Positions 25,288 through 34,156 of a stretch of DNA of 64,000 nt are shown piece by piece. The notes beneath the pieces are model-generated. The model made no database searches. It was given only the letters and a program-made list of their open reading frames with translations, and had not been told where the DNA came from. Position 1 is the stretch's first letter. Each line of letters starts with the position of its first letter. Origin of the DNA: Clostridiales bacterium (lineage in GTDB: Bacteria > Bacillota > Clostridia > Peptostreptococcales > T1SED10-28); the NCBI GenBank assembly GCA_007120165.1, contig SKOH01000021.1, forward strand, positions 16,892-80,891, read 5' to 3'. Position numbers and translations under genes: made by a program.

Positions 25288-27153
25288 TTAAAGTTGCCTT
25301 CTGTTGGAAACTCTTTTTCCCGATGAGGGTTTTGTTGATTTCCTCGAATGCTTCGAGGAAGCATCCCCGGGAATTAAGGCCTTGGGGTGGGATCCGATCA
25401 GGTCCTCCCGGTTTCCCCGTATCAAGGCTTTTTTAACCAGACTTCGGTTTTTCGGGTTTTGAAATTGAATCAGCGCCCGCTGCATGGCTTTTTCCTCAGT
25501 GGACCGGGGCACATAAACTTTTTCCATCGTTCTCGGATCCAGTCCGGTGTAGTACATACAGGTGGAAAGGGTTCCCGGTGTGGGATAAAAATCCTGTACC
25601 TGTTCCGGCATGTAGCCCATATCCCGAATATATTCCGCCAGTTCAATGGCGTCCCGAAGCTCGGAGCCGGGATGACTGGAGATGAAGTAGGGAACTAAGA
25701 ACTGGTTCTTATCAAAGGCTTGATTGTGCTTAAAATACTCCCGGGCAAAACCGTCATAAACCTTTTTCGACGGTTTCCCCATTTTATTCAGCACCCGGGA
25801 GGATACATGCTCCGGAGCCACTTTTAACTGTCCGCTGACGTGGTGCTTTACCAGTTCCTTAAAAAAGGTTTTATTCTGATCCGCCATTAAATAATCATAA
25901 CGTACACCGGATCGGATAAAGACCTTTTTCACCCCCGGTAACGATCGAAGCTCCCGAAGGGTATTGACATAATCCTGATGGTCCACCTTCAACTGAGAGC
26001 AGGGACCGGGAAATAAACACTGCTTATCCTTACACACTCCGTGCTTTTCCTGTTTATCACAGGCGGGATTTTGAAAGTTTGCCGTGGGGCCTCCCACATC
26101 ATGGATATAGCCTTTGAAATTCGGATCATCCAAAAAGGTTTTTGCTTCCTCCATCACACTTTCGTGGCTTCGGGAGCGGACTTTCCGTCCCTGGTGAAAG
26201 GTCAGGGCGCAAAAACTGCAACCGCCGAAACAACCGCGATTACTGGTAATACTGTACTGGACCTCTTCAATGGCCGGAACGCCTCCGAAAGCATCGTAGC
26301 TGGGGTGGGCTTTTCGGGTAAAGGGCAGCCGGTAAATTTTATCGAGGGCCTCTTTATCCATCGGGTCCGCCGGCAGATTCTGTACGACGTACTGATGGCC
26401 GTAGGGCTCTACTAATACGTCGCCGTTGAGATTATCGGTGTTTCGGTACTGAAGCATAAAGCTTTTGGCATAGGCTTTTTTATTTTCCGTTATTTCCTGA
26501 TAACTCGGAAGCAAAATGTAGTCCGGTATGTCTTCCAGGCTTCCGGTCTTAAAGACCGTGCCTTGAATGTAGTGCAGGTACTCCACCGAAATACCCGCTT
26601 CCAGGCCTTCGGCAATTTCCACGATGGGTTTTTCTCCCATGCCGTACACAATCAAATCCGCTTTGGAATCCAGCAAAATGGAACGCCGGACCTTATCTTC
26701 CCAGTAGTCATAGTGGGCAAGACGGCGAAGACTGGCTTCAATGCCGCCGAGAATAATTGGAGTGTCTTTAAATAAGGCTTTCAGTCGATTGGTATAGACA
26801 ATGCTTGCCCGGTCCGGTCGCATAAAAGCCTTGCCTCCGGGACTATACACATCCTTGCGCCGTCGTTTTTTACTGACGGAGTAGTGGTTTACCATGGTAT
26901 CCACATTGCCCCCGGTCACTAGGAATCCGTAATTCGGTTTTCCAAGACGTAAAAAATCCTCGTCTTTTTTCCAATCCGGCTGGGAAATGACTCCCACCCG
27001 GTAACCCTTTGCCTCCAGTAATCGGCTGATAATCCCAGAGCCGAAGGAGGGATGGTCAATATAGGCATCTCCCGTAACAACGATAAAATCCAGACTGTCC
27101 CAACCCCGTTGGGAAAGCTCCTCCGCCGTAACGGGCAAAAATTCTTCATTCAT
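25288..27153 (-). CDS. YgiQ family radical SAM protein
   Basis: The 621-residue protein belongs to the UPF0313/YgiQ family. It has an N-terminal B12-like Rossmann region (VTGDAYIDHPSFGSGII) and a central radical SAM domain whose cluster motif is CFGGCSFCALTFHQGR (CxxxCxxC). A second cysteine-rich stretch (CDKQEKHGVCKDKQC) is also family-typical. The last 30 residues are a basic, probably disordered tail. The reaction is unknown. The ATG at 27153 is preceded by TTGGAGG. It has no operon partner and is divergent from the FAD oxidoreductase gene. Confidence 0.92.
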   Translation of the reverse strand: MNEEFLPVTAEELSQRGWDSLDFIVVTGDAYIDHPSFGSGIISRLLEAKGYRVGVISQPDWKKDEDFLRLGKPNYGFLVTGGNVDTMVNHYSVSKKRRRKDVYSPGGKAFMRPDRASIVYTNRLKALFKDTPIILGGIEASLRRLAHYDYWEDKVRRSILLDSKADLIVYGMGEKPIVEIAEGLEAGISVEYLHYIQGTVFKTGSLEDIPDYILLPSYQEITENKKAYAKSFMLQYRNTDNLNGDVLVEPYGHQYVVQNLPADPMDKEALDKIYRLPFTRKAHPSYDAFGGVPAIEEVQYSITSNRGCFGGCSFCALTFHQGRKVRSRSHESVMEEAKTFLDDPNFKGYIHDVGGPTANFQNPACDKQEKHGVCKDKQCLFPGPCSQLKVDHQDYVNTLRELRSLPGVKKVFIRSGVRYDYLMADQNKTFFKELVKHHVSGQLKVAPEHVSSRVLNKMGKPSKKVYDGFAREYFKHNQAFDKNQFLVPYFISSHPGSELRDAIELAEYIRDMGYMPEQVQDFYPTPGTLSTCMYYTGLDPRTMEKVYVPRSTEEKAMQRALIQFQNPKNRSLVKKALIRGNREDLIGSHPKALIPGDASSKHSRKSTKPSSGKRVSNRRQL

Positions 27154-27342
27154 TTATATAGCCTCCAATATAAGGTCTTCCACATAATTCCAGCAAGTTT
27201 TACTAATATTACGAATATCGGTACAATCTTTTGCAATATATCATTGTATCATAATCGGAAAGAAAAAGAAATTCCGGGATTTTACTGAATCTGCGGGACA
27301 ACTATTGTATAATGAAGGGAAGATGAAAACAGAGGTGAGGAA

Positions 27343-28932
27343 ATGATTCAAATCAGTAATATCAAACTGAGCATTGAAAGGAAACAGGATTTGGAGAAGG
27401 AGATTCTCCATCGGTTAAAAATAAAAAAAGAAGAGCTTATGGGTTTTACCATTGAAAAAAAGTCCATTGATGCGAGAAAAAATACCATTCATTTTATTTA
27501 CCGGGTTTTGGTCCGGGTATCCAACGAAAAAGCCGTACTTCAAGGCAAGAATCTTAAAAATGTGGAAATTATAACAGAAGGGGAAACCAAGCCGAAGGTT
27601 CAAAAAATTGATCCCAAGGCTTTTACCAAGCCGCCCATCGTCGTGGGTTCCGGCCCCTCGGGCTTGCTTGCAGCCCTTTCCTTAGCCGAAAGCGGCGCGA
27701 AACCGGTTTTGCTGGAACGGGGCATGCCCGTGGAGCAGCGGACCAAGGATGTGTATGGGTTCTGGGAAAAAGGGATATTACTGGAGAACTCCAATGTCCA
27801 GTTTGGGGAGGGGGGGGCCGGTACCTTTTCTGATGGAAAGCTGACCACCCAAATTAAAGATCCCAGAGTAAAAAAAGTCCTGGAGGCCTTTATAGAGGCT
27901 GGAGCACCACCGGAGATCGGCTATTTGAATAAACCCCATGTGGGCACCGATATCCTCGAGGTGGTGGTAAAAAATCTTCGGGAGAGAATTAAGTCTTTGG
28001 GGGGTACGGTATTATTCGATCATCAGGTAACGGATATCATCATTGAGAAGGAACAAATCCGCGGCGTGATCATCAATGACCGGGAGGAAATTCTGTCGGA
28101 CCATGTGGTATTAGCCCTTGGCCACAGTGCCCGGGACACCTTTTTAATGCTCCATAAAAACGGGGTGCCCTTAGAACAGAAGCCCTTTTCCCTCGGACTT
28201 CGAATTGAACATCTGCAGGAAAAAATCGATAAAGTACAGTACGGAAAATATTATAACCATCCAAGGCTGAAGGCCGGGGATTATAAGCTGTCTTATCACG
28301 CAAAGAGCGGTCGAGGGCTCTACACTTTTTGTATGTGTCCCGGGGGAGAAGTGATTGGGGCCGCCTCGGAGAAAAATCGACTGGTAACCAACGGCATGAG
28401 CCGCTACAAAAGAGACGAGGAAAATGCCAACAGTGCGTTGCTGGTCAGTGTTTACCCGAAGGATTTCGGCAGTGAGCATCCTTTAGCCGGAGTGGAGTAT
28501 CAACGGGAGTGGGAAGAAAAAGCATTTATTCTGGGCGGCAGCAATTACCATGCCCCGGTCCAGCGGGTGGAGGATTTTTTAAAGGGACGAAAAACCCGAG
28601 CTTTAGGAGAGGTAATTCCTTCATACCGGCCCGGATACGTTTTCGAGGACCTTCAGCAGACCCTTCCCGACTATGTGGTGGAAACCATGAAGGAAGGGCT
28701 GCCTCAGCTGGATCGCAAATTACAGGGTTTCGGCTATGGGGATGCAGTGTTAACGGGAGTGGAGACGAGAAGCTCCTCACCGATACGAATCCTTCGGGAC
28801 GGGAATTATGAAAGCAGCATCAAGGGCCTTTATCCCGCAGGGGAAGGGGCTGGCTACGCCGGCGGAATTATTTCCGCCGCGGTGGACGGACTGAAGATTG
28901 CCGAGACCATAATCCAGCGAAATATTACGTAA
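27343..28932 (+). CDS. NAD(P)/FAD-dependent oxidoreductase, unknown substrate
   Basis: The first 90 residues are a small alpha/beta domain. Then comes the dinucleotide-binding VVGSGPSGLLAALSLAESGAKPVLLERG (near residue 105) and near the end PAGEGAGYAGGIISAAVDG, the FAD-binding C-terminal signature. The layout and FGEGGAGTFSDGKLTTQ match a widespread family annotated as FAD-dependent protein or uncharacterised dehydrogenase. No cysteine pair for disulfide chemistry is visible at the active site. GAGGTGAGG lies before the ATG. RNase H follows after 47 bases and may share the transcript. Confidence 0.85.
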   Translation: MIQISNIKLSIERKQDLEKEILHRLKIKKEELMGFTIEKKSIDARKNTIHFIYRVLVRVSNEKAVLQGKNLKNVEIITEGETKPKVQKIDPKAFTKPPIVVGSGPSGLLAALSLAESGAKPVLLERGMPVEQRTKDVYGFWEKGILLENSNVQFGEGGAGTFSDGKLTTQIKDPRVKKVLEAFIEAGAPPEIGYLNKPHVGTDILEVVVKNLRERIKSLGGTVLFDHQVTDIIIEKEQIRGVIINDREEILSDHVVLALGHSARDTFLMLHKNGVPLEQKPFSLGLRIEHLQEKIDKVQYGKYYNHPRLKAGDYKLSYHAKSGRGLYTFCMCPGGEVIGAASEKNRLVTNGMSRYKRDEENANSALLVSVYPKDFGSEHPLAGVEYQREWEEKAFILGGSNYHAPVQRVEDFLKGRKTRALGEVIPSYRPGYVFEDLQQTLPDYVVETMKEGLPQLDRKLQGFGYGDAVLTGVETRSSSPIRILRDGNYESSIKGLYPAGEGAGYAGGIISAAVDGLKIAETIIQRNIT

Positions 28933-28979
28933 AAGGGCATGACAATGAAGACCGAAAAGAAAATAGGATAGGTGAGTAT

Positions 28980-29660
28980 ATGGCGAAGAAAAAAGTATAC
29001 GGAGTAAAAAATGGAAAAATTCCCGGGGTCTATCAGACCTGGCAGGAATGCGAAAAACAGATTAAGGGATACTCCGGAGCGGAATATAAAGGTTTTGCTG
29101 CCGAAGCCGAGGCGAAGGCATACGTCTATGGAACGGAAGTTAAGAGCTCCTTGGATTCGAAAAAGAAAAATTCAAAAAAAATTTCACTAGAAGAGGAAAA
29201 AACCCCTCCAATGTCGAATAATACTATAAAGGACCGAAATATTTTAAAAGCCTATGTGGACGGAAGTTATAACCGGAAAACGAAGGAATACAGCTGCGGC
29301 GTGGTCCTGCTTTTAAATGGAAAAGAGCTTTTGTTTTCCAGAAAAGGAAATGCCCCCCATTTGGCATCAATGAGAAACGTAGCGGGAGAACTGCTCGGCG
29401 CTCAGTATGCGATGGCCTTTGCCCTGAAAAATCAGGGGAAATTTAAAGAATTATGGATTTATCATGATTACTCCGGTATTGAGATGTGGTGTACCGGACA
29501 GTGGAGAACAAAGCAAGCCGGAACCGAAGCCTATAAAAATTACTACCAGCAGAAGATCCGGGGACGGATAGATGTGCGATTCAAGAAGGTTAAGGCCCAT
29601 TCCGGGGATCTTTACAATGATAAAGCCGATGAATTGGCCAAGGAAATTTTAAATTTGTAA
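28980..29660 (+). CDS. rnhA: Ribonuclease H type I with N-terminal hybrid-binding (viroplasmin) domain
   Basis: Residues 1-50 match the caulimovirus-viroplasmin-like domain that grips RNA-DNA hybrids (KVYGVKNGKIPGVYQTW..CEKQIKGYSGAEYKGF). After a lysine-rich linker, residues about 85-225 form the RNase H fold with acidic residues in AYVDGSYN, NVAGELLGAQ, YHDYSGIE and NDKADELAK. The enzyme cuts RNA strands of RNA-DNA hybrids, for example in R-loops. This resembles the RNase H1 form of eukaryotes and some Firmicutes. The ATG is preceded by GGTGAG. Confidence 0.92.
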   Translation: MAKKKVYGVKNGKIPGVYQTWQECEKQIKGYSGAEYKGFAAEAEAKAYVYGTEVKSSLDSKKKNSKKISLEEEKTPPMSNNTIKDRNILKAYVDGSYNRKTKEYSCGVVLLLNGKELLFSRKGNAPHLASMRNVAGELLGAQYAMAFALKNQGKFKELWIYHDYSGIEMWCTGQWRTKQAGTEAYKNYYQQKIRGRIDVRFKKVKAHSGDLYNDKADELAKEILNL

Positions 29661-29697
29661 AACAGCCTATATAACAGAAAAGAAGAGGGTGATGAAC

Positions 29698-31584
29698 TTG
29701 AAGGAACAGGTAAAAATTGAGGCATCCGTAGCCAGTCACAAAGGAAATCTTTACAGTAAAAATGAAGAGAAATTTTATTTAAACGGACAGTATATGGATT
29801 TGAATCAGCAAAAAGATTCCACCAGCAAATCCGCTATCCATAATTACAAACAAAGCGTATATGGGATTGCTTCCGGGACTAAACGTGGAGCCTTAGGAGA
29901 ACAGGCAGCCTTTATTACCATCGAAGTCCTGAGCCGTTATCATCTGTATCTGGAAGAAAACAGTCCCTCTTCTTTTGCTTTGAAAAAACAGCGGTTAATC
30001 GAGGAGCTGGAAAGCGCCAGGAAAAAAATCGAATCCTTTACGGATATTGAACAGGATAAAGACCTGGGAGTTACCGTTGTAGGGCTGGTGATTGATGGGA
30101 ACAAAGCCTTCGGGTTTTCCGTAGGGGAAGAGGGTATTTACAAAATCAAAGAAAAAAGCATTCACCAGCTGCCTCTTACTTCCGGCAGTGAAGAGGCTTT
30201 TATTGGTTCTGAGCAGGCGATCAGTAAAATCCTGCGTACCACAGAGGAGTTTTCCATCGATGTAGAGGACCGCTATTTACTTACGTCTAAGGGAACCTAC
30301 GACCCCTCCATGGAGAAAGAATTACTAAGTCAAATTGCCTCCTTATCGACAAAAGAGAGCACCAAAGCCTTCATTAAGGAATTATTGAATAAAGTTGGTC
30401 AAAAAAATCTTACAGCCCTGCTGGTATATGTGGAGGCGTTGGAAGGGATCATGAACAAAGATCATAGCCAGGCGTTTGTCTACAAACCAACTTCCGATTC
30501 CCTGAAAGACCCGGAGCCTGATAAGCAAAAAGACCGAAAGTCTGATTTACAGCAGGCACCGGAGGAAAAAGAAAAATCGGAGGAAAAAGGAAAACCCGAT
30601 GAGAGAAGAAATATGGATGGGGCTGCTTCCCAAAATTCAGAGGAAGCCGATGATCCCGGAAAAGAGAATAAGCCAACAAAAGAAAGGGATACCGAGGAAG
30701 CTGCCGGTGAGAAGGAATTGTCCGAAGATCAGCAGCGCCACCTGATATTTGAGCAGCGGTATGCGGAAAATCAGTTGTTTTTTAATAAAAAGCCGAACAA
30801 TCAGGATTATTCATTTATCCCGGAAACGAAAGGGGAGGGCTTAAATGAGGAAACCGGGAATCCTAGGGAGGCGGCCCATTGGGATGCAGCAGATGAACAG
30901 ATGTCTGCTTCCGAAGAATCTCTTATGGAAGAGTCCCTCACCGAGGAACATTACGAAGAGGAAGAAGATGGCGAAACCCCCTGGCGAACCCGATCAAAGT
31001 TTTTGCTGGTGGCCCTGCTTGCGGTTGGGGTAATTCTTATGGCTTTTGTTTTCGGCACCATTCGCAGTCTTGAACAACGAATACTGGACAGTTCCATAAG
31101 CAATATCGAGGCCGAAGAAACGGGCCAGGAACCCGATGAAGCATTGGCCGCTTCAGAAGAAGATGCTGAAGAGGAGCCCATAAAAGACGATCCGGAGTCC
31201 GGTGAAGAAGACAGTGACGAGACGGCCATAGACGAAAGTGCAGCGGAAGAGGAGGAGCCGGAGAGCGAAGAATCGGTTGAGGATGAGGAGAGTACCGAAG
31301 AAGCGACGGACAGTGATCAAGAAAATATGGAAGAAGAAACACCAACACCAGCGGTAACGGAAGAAGCGGCGGAAGAAGAAGCGGCGGCAGCGGCACCGGA
31401 AACCGCCGAAGCGGAAGAAACCCATGAGACCTATGCAGTGCAGGGGGGAGACACGATATTTTCCATCAGTCGAAGATTTTACAATGATGGAAGCATGGTG
31501 GATGAGATTATCCGGCTAAACAATATTCAGGATATCAATAACCTACAGGTGGGGGATGTGCTGAGACTCCCTAACCGGGATTAA
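29698..31584 (+). CDS. Degenerate PP2C-like domain - transmembrane - LysM protein
   Basis: Residues 1-250 follow a PP2C phosphatase plan (GNLYSKNEEKF, IASGTKRGALGEQAA, VVGLVIDGNKAFGFSVGEEGIYKI, DRYLLTSKG, KNLTALLVYV), but the metal-binding aspartates of the family (DG in motif 2, SDG, DN) are replaced, so it is probably catalytically dead. A long Glu/Lys-rich linker leads to one membrane helix (FLLVALLAVGVILMAFVF, near residue 435) preceded by RTRSK, predicting an inside N terminus. A second acidic linker ends in a LysM domain (residues 580-628, GGDTIFSISRRF..LQVGDVLRLP), expected to bind peptidoglycan. The TTG at 29698 has GAGGGTGAT at good spacing; the track start is GTG 29689. I know of no named family. 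Confidence 0.75.
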   Translation: MKEQVKIEASVASHKGNLYSKNEEKFYLNGQYMDLNQQKDSTSKSAIHNYKQSVYGIASGTKRGALGEQAAFITIEVLSRYHLYLEENSPSSFALKKQRLIEELESARKKIESFTDIEQDKDLGVTVVGLVIDGNKAFGFSVGEEGIYKIKEKSIHQLPLTSGSEEAFIGSEQAISKILRTTEEFSIDVEDRYLLTSKGTYDPSMEKELLSQIASLSTKESTKAFIKELLNKVGQKNLTALLVYVEALEGIMNKDHSQAFVYKPTSDSLKDPEPDKQKDRKSDLQQAPEEKEKSEEKGKPDERRNMDGAASQNSEEADDPGKENKPTKERDTEEAAGEKELSEDQQRHLIFEQRYAENQLFFNKKPNNQDYSFIPETKGEGLNEETGNPREAAHWDAADEQMSASEESLMEESLTEEHYEEEEDGETPWRTRSKFLLVALLAVGVILMAFVFGTIRSLEQRILDSSISNIEAEETGQEPDEALAASEEDAEEEPIKDDPESGEEDSDETAIDESAAEEEEPESEESVEDEESTEEATDSDQENMEEETPTPAVTEEAAEEEAAAAAPETAEAEETHETYAVQGGDTIFSISRRFYNDGSMVDEIIRLNNIQDINNLQVGDVLRLPNRD

Positions 31585-31624
31585 TTGAGAGAAGGATAAC
31601 GTAAGAGATGAAGATTATGGGTAA

Positions 31625-31668
31625 GAAAACCCTCTTGAGCCGAAAATACCGGTTCAAGAGGGTTTCTT
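31625..31668. terminator. Terminator hairpin after the LysM protein gene
   Basis: AAACCCTCTTGAGCCG pairs exactly with CGGTTCAAGAGGGTTT around a seven-base loop. The T tract is short (TTTCTTT). It lies between convergent genes and may work both ways. Confidence 0.75.
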
Positions 31669-31690
31669 TAACGGAGAAGTTTTCAAGGCT

Positions 31691-31915
31691 TTAGCCGCCC
31701 CCCACCGGCGGGAAAATCGATAAGACATCCTGATCGTGAAGTTCCTGATCCAAACTGCCGTCCTGTCCATTGACCAAAAGGATGGCCACATCCTCTTCGG
31801 AGATTTGCAAGGTTTCAATCACCTGCCTCGGGGTGGCGGCGGGAGGAAATTCTTTTGTTACAATTTTCCCCCGGCCTTCCCGGAGCGTGGCAAATAGTTT
31901 TATTTGTATATCCAT
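31691..31915 (-). CDS. MoaD/ThiS family sulfur-carrier protein
   Basis: This is a 74-residue ubiquitin-fold protein opening IQIKLFATLREGR and ending in PPVGGG, with the C-terminal Gly-Gly that becomes a thiocarboxylate in MoaD/ThiS proteins. MoaD donates sulfur to form molybdopterin, the ligand that also holds tungsten in AOR. It lies just downstream of the AOR gene on the same strand, so its likely job is pterin cofactor supply for AOR. The track's 14-codon extension is dropped: the ATG at 31915 has AAAGGGGG upstream and matches the family start. Confidence 0.88.
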   Translation of the reverse strand: MDIQIKLFATLREGRGKIVTKEFPPAATPRQVIETLQISEEDVAILLVNGQDGSLDQELHDQDVLSIFPPVGGG

Positions 31916-32001
31916 GGTTGAACCCCCTTTCTTGCGACATAGTATAAAGTATACCAACCTTTAATAAGAATAGAAGAAGAGCTTCGAAGAAGCCCTTCTT
32001 A

Positions 32002-32058
32002 AATGGATTGAAGTTCAAATGGACCGACCGTCAAACGGATCAACGGTCAAAATCCATT
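32002..32058. other. Hairpin between AOR and moaD-like gene
   Basis: AATGGATT at one end pairs with AATCCATT at the other, and inside GACCGT pairs with ACGGTC. It begins just after the AOR stop (minus strand). No T tract follows, so it may be an mRNA-processing or stability element instead of a terminator. Confidence 0.4.
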
Positions 32059-32069
32059 GGCGGGTTACA

Positions 32070-33860
32070 TTAGATTTTTAAACTATTCAGTTTATCTTCG
32101 GTAGGCACTCCATCGGTGTCCCAGCCCCGCAACTCATAATATTCAGGAAGCATCTGATCCAGTAAACTGGTTTTGTCCTTAGCCGGTCCATCGGGAATCG
32201 CTTCTTTTAAAAGACGTTTCGGCAAGGTATCGTCTTCTTTCTTTAAACCGGACTTCATATTGAACATTCTTTCCAGGTTCCATATACGGTCTCCAGCTTC
32301 TAAGATGGTTTCGTCAGTGTGGTCTGTACCCACTGCAGCGTTATACATATTCGCATAATCTCCAGCGCCCATGGCGAAGGAAGTAAACAGGCAAAGTCCC
32401 AATGAGTCAATGGAAGCCGTTAAGTCCTGGAAGATTTTAACCCATAAAGGCTTTCCTTCTGTGGAGAATTTATCCAGTTTTTCCGGTAGGCCAAGGATTT
32501 CAGGAGAAATCAAGTAAGCCCGTACATGACAGCCTCCGCGGTTGGAAGTTGCATAAGCGAGTCCCTGACCCTGTATTCCCCGGGGGTCGTACGCTGGAAG
32601 TTCCTGTTTTTTAACGCTCATGGATACATCCGATGCACCATACGCTTCGCCTAATCGGAAAGAACCTTCCGCTAATTTATCCCCTAAGCCTTCTCGAAGA
32701 CCCATGCGCTTGGTCCACTCAATAATGGCGTCGTCATTACCAAATTGCAACGGTACTCCGTCGAGATCCTGATCGGTAATTAAGCCTCTTTGGTATAGTT
32801 CCATGGCGGCGGCAATGGTGGTAGAGGCGGAGATGGTATCCAGTCCCATTTCGTTACACCAGTAGTTGGCCTTGATAATATTTCCCAGGTTGGAGACGCC
32901 ACAGTCCGCGCCGTAACCCCAAATGGTTTCATATTCCGGTCCGCCGGCTTCCAGATCGTCCACTTTACAGTGTCGACCACAGGCGATGGGACATCCATAA
33001 CAGCCGGTTCGCTTAACCAGATAATTCTCAGCCAGGTTTTCACCACTGATTTCCTCCGCTTTATCAAAGGTGGAGGTTTGGAAGTTATTCGTAGGGAATA
33101 CTCCATTTTCGTTAATAATATTTACTAATACTGCGGTTCCATAAGTGGGCAGTCCTTCGCCGGTAACGCCGTTTTCTTTGATGCTCTTATTAGCAGCGGC
33201 TACAACTTGCTTTAATTGAGCCATATCATGGATTTCCGGTTTGCTTGAGCCTTTTACGGTAATAGCCTTAACATTTTTTGAACCCATGACCGCTCCAACG
33301 CCGGAACGACCTGCTGCCCGGTCCATATCATTCATAACAGCGGCTATCCGGGAAAGTTTTTCACCGGCGGGTCCGATATTAAGAATTTTTGCTTTTTCGC
33401 CAACATCCTTCGCTAACAACTCCATGGTTTTGGAGGTGGTTTGTCCCCAAAGATGGGCGGCATCCTTGATTTCCACTTCATCGTCCCGAATATCGATATA
33501 TACGGGTTTGTCTGCCTTTCCTTCAAGAATGACCATATCGTAGCCGCAGAATTTTAATTCAGCCCCCCAGCGTCCGCCGGAGTTGGAAGAGGCGATCGTA
33601 TCAGTAAGGGGAGATTTTGTAATAACCATATAGCGTCCGCCGGTTGGAGTCGGGGTTCCGCTTAATGGTCCCGTAGCCATAATAATTTTATTCTCTTTAC
33701 TGAAAGCATCTACCTTAGGATCTACTTCTTCATAAAAATATTTTGTCCCCAGGCCGCGACCCCCAATATAAGACTTGGCCCATTCCATATTAAGATCTTC
33801 TTTTACAACACTCCTGTCATCAAGATTAATTCTTAAAATTTTACCGCGATAACCCTTCAT
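32070..33860 (-). CDS. aor: Aldehyde:ferredoxin oxidoreductase (tungsten type)
   Basis: This is a 596-residue AOR-family enzyme that oxidises aldehydes to acids, or reduces acids, with ferredoxin, using a tungsto-bispterin and one 4Fe-4S cluster. The cluster cysteines are in CYGCPIACGRHC, with the fourth in DSLGLCLF near the C terminus. The N terminus (GKILRINLDDRSV, then YIGGRGLGTKYFYEE) and SNSGGRWGAELKFCGYD are family hallmarks. AGGAGG precedes the ATG. A sigma-54 promoter and enhancer sites lie upstream, and an activator gene lies beyond them, so expression is probably switched by an aldehyde or related signal. It is likely used in amino-acid fermentation. Confidence 0.93.
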   Translation of the reverse strand: MKGYRGKILRINLDDRSVVKEDLNMEWAKSYIGGRGLGTKYFYEEVDPKVDAFSKENKIIMATGPLSGTPTPTGGRYMVITKSPLTDTIASSNSGGRWGAELKFCGYDMVILEGKADKPVYIDIRDDEVEIKDAAHLWGQTTSKTMELLAKDVGEKAKILNIGPAGEKLSRIAAVMNDMDRAAGRSGVGAVMGSKNVKAITVKGSSKPEIHDMAQLKQVVAAANKSIKENGVTGEGLPTYGTAVLVNIINENGVFPTNNFQTSTFDKAEEISGENLAENYLVKRTGCYGCPIACGRHCKVDDLEAGGPEYETIWGYGADCGVSNLGNIIKANYWCNEMGLDTISASTTIAAAMELYQRGLITDQDLDGVPLQFGNDDAIIEWTKRMGLREGLGDKLAEGSFRLGEAYGASDVSMSVKKQELPAYDPRGIQGQGLAYATSNRGGCHVRAYLISPEILGLPEKLDKFSTEGKPLWVKIFQDLTASIDSLGLCLFTSFAMGAGDYANMYNAAVGTDHTDETILEAGDRIWNLERMFNMKSGLKKEDDTLPKRLLKEAIPDGPAKDKTSLLDQMLPEYYELRGWDTDGVPTEDKLNSLKI

Positions 33861-33918
33861 AAAAATTCCTCCTTTGTAGTTGTAAAATCATTAAATCTTT
33901 ACAGCTCATAGTATTAAT

Positions 33919-33935
33919 AGCAAGGAGCATGCCAA
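33919..33935 (-). promoter_or_regulatory. Sigma-54 (-24/-12) promoter of aor
   Basis: On the minus strand TTGGCATG-CTCC-TTGCT matches the sigma-54 consensus TTGGCACG-N4-TTGCW with one change. The GG and GC doublets are ten bases apart as required. Transcription would start near 33908, giving a leader of about 48 bases before AOR. Confidence 0.88.
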
Positions 33936-34038
33936 AAACTTATAATTTTCAAACTATTCTGCTGGCGGGCCTTTGTTAATGAAAGAGGAAGTTCAGTACG
34001 AAGTAAATGATTATCTATGCCCTGCCGGACCCAGGGAG

Positions 34039-34055
34039 TGTTCTGAAAAAGAACA
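34039..34055. promoter_or_regulatory. Enhancer site 1 for the sigma-54 activator
   Basis: TGTTCT-GAAAA-AGAACA is a perfect 6-5-6 inverted repeat about 105 bases upstream of the -24 element. It is presumed to bind the activator encoded next to it. Confidence 0.7.
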
Positions 34056-34071
34056 AAAAATATTCATGGTC

Positions 34072-34088
34072 TGTTCCATTAAAGAACA
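34072..34088. promoter_or_regulatory. Enhancer site 2 for the sigma-54 activator
   Basis: TGTTCC-ATTAA-AGAACA has the same 6-5-6 layout as site 1 with one mismatch. The centre-to-centre distance to site 1 is 33 bases, about three helical turns. Confidence 0.7.
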
Positions 34089-34089
34089 A

Positions 34090-34106
34090 TGCTCTATTAT
34101 GGAACA
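34090..34106. promoter_or_regulatory. Enhancer site 3 (weaker)
   Basis: TGCTCT-ATTAT-GGAACA keeps the 17-base frame and four of six paired positions. It starts one base after site 2 ends and is less certain than the other two. Confidence 0.5.
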
Positions 34107-34156
34107 GGACATGAATAAGAATCGAAAGGGTCCGATAATTTTGTTCAAGGATGCTG

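Noticed and set aside
30951-31425. Serine-, proline- and phenylalanine-rich minus-strand ORFs
   Set aside because: They are mirror images of the Glu-rich GAA/GAG linker of the LysM protein and have no ribosome sites.
31815-32018. 67-codon minus-strand ORF between aor and moaD-like gene
   Set aside because: It overlaps most of the MoaD-like N terminus in another frame and has no recognisable product.
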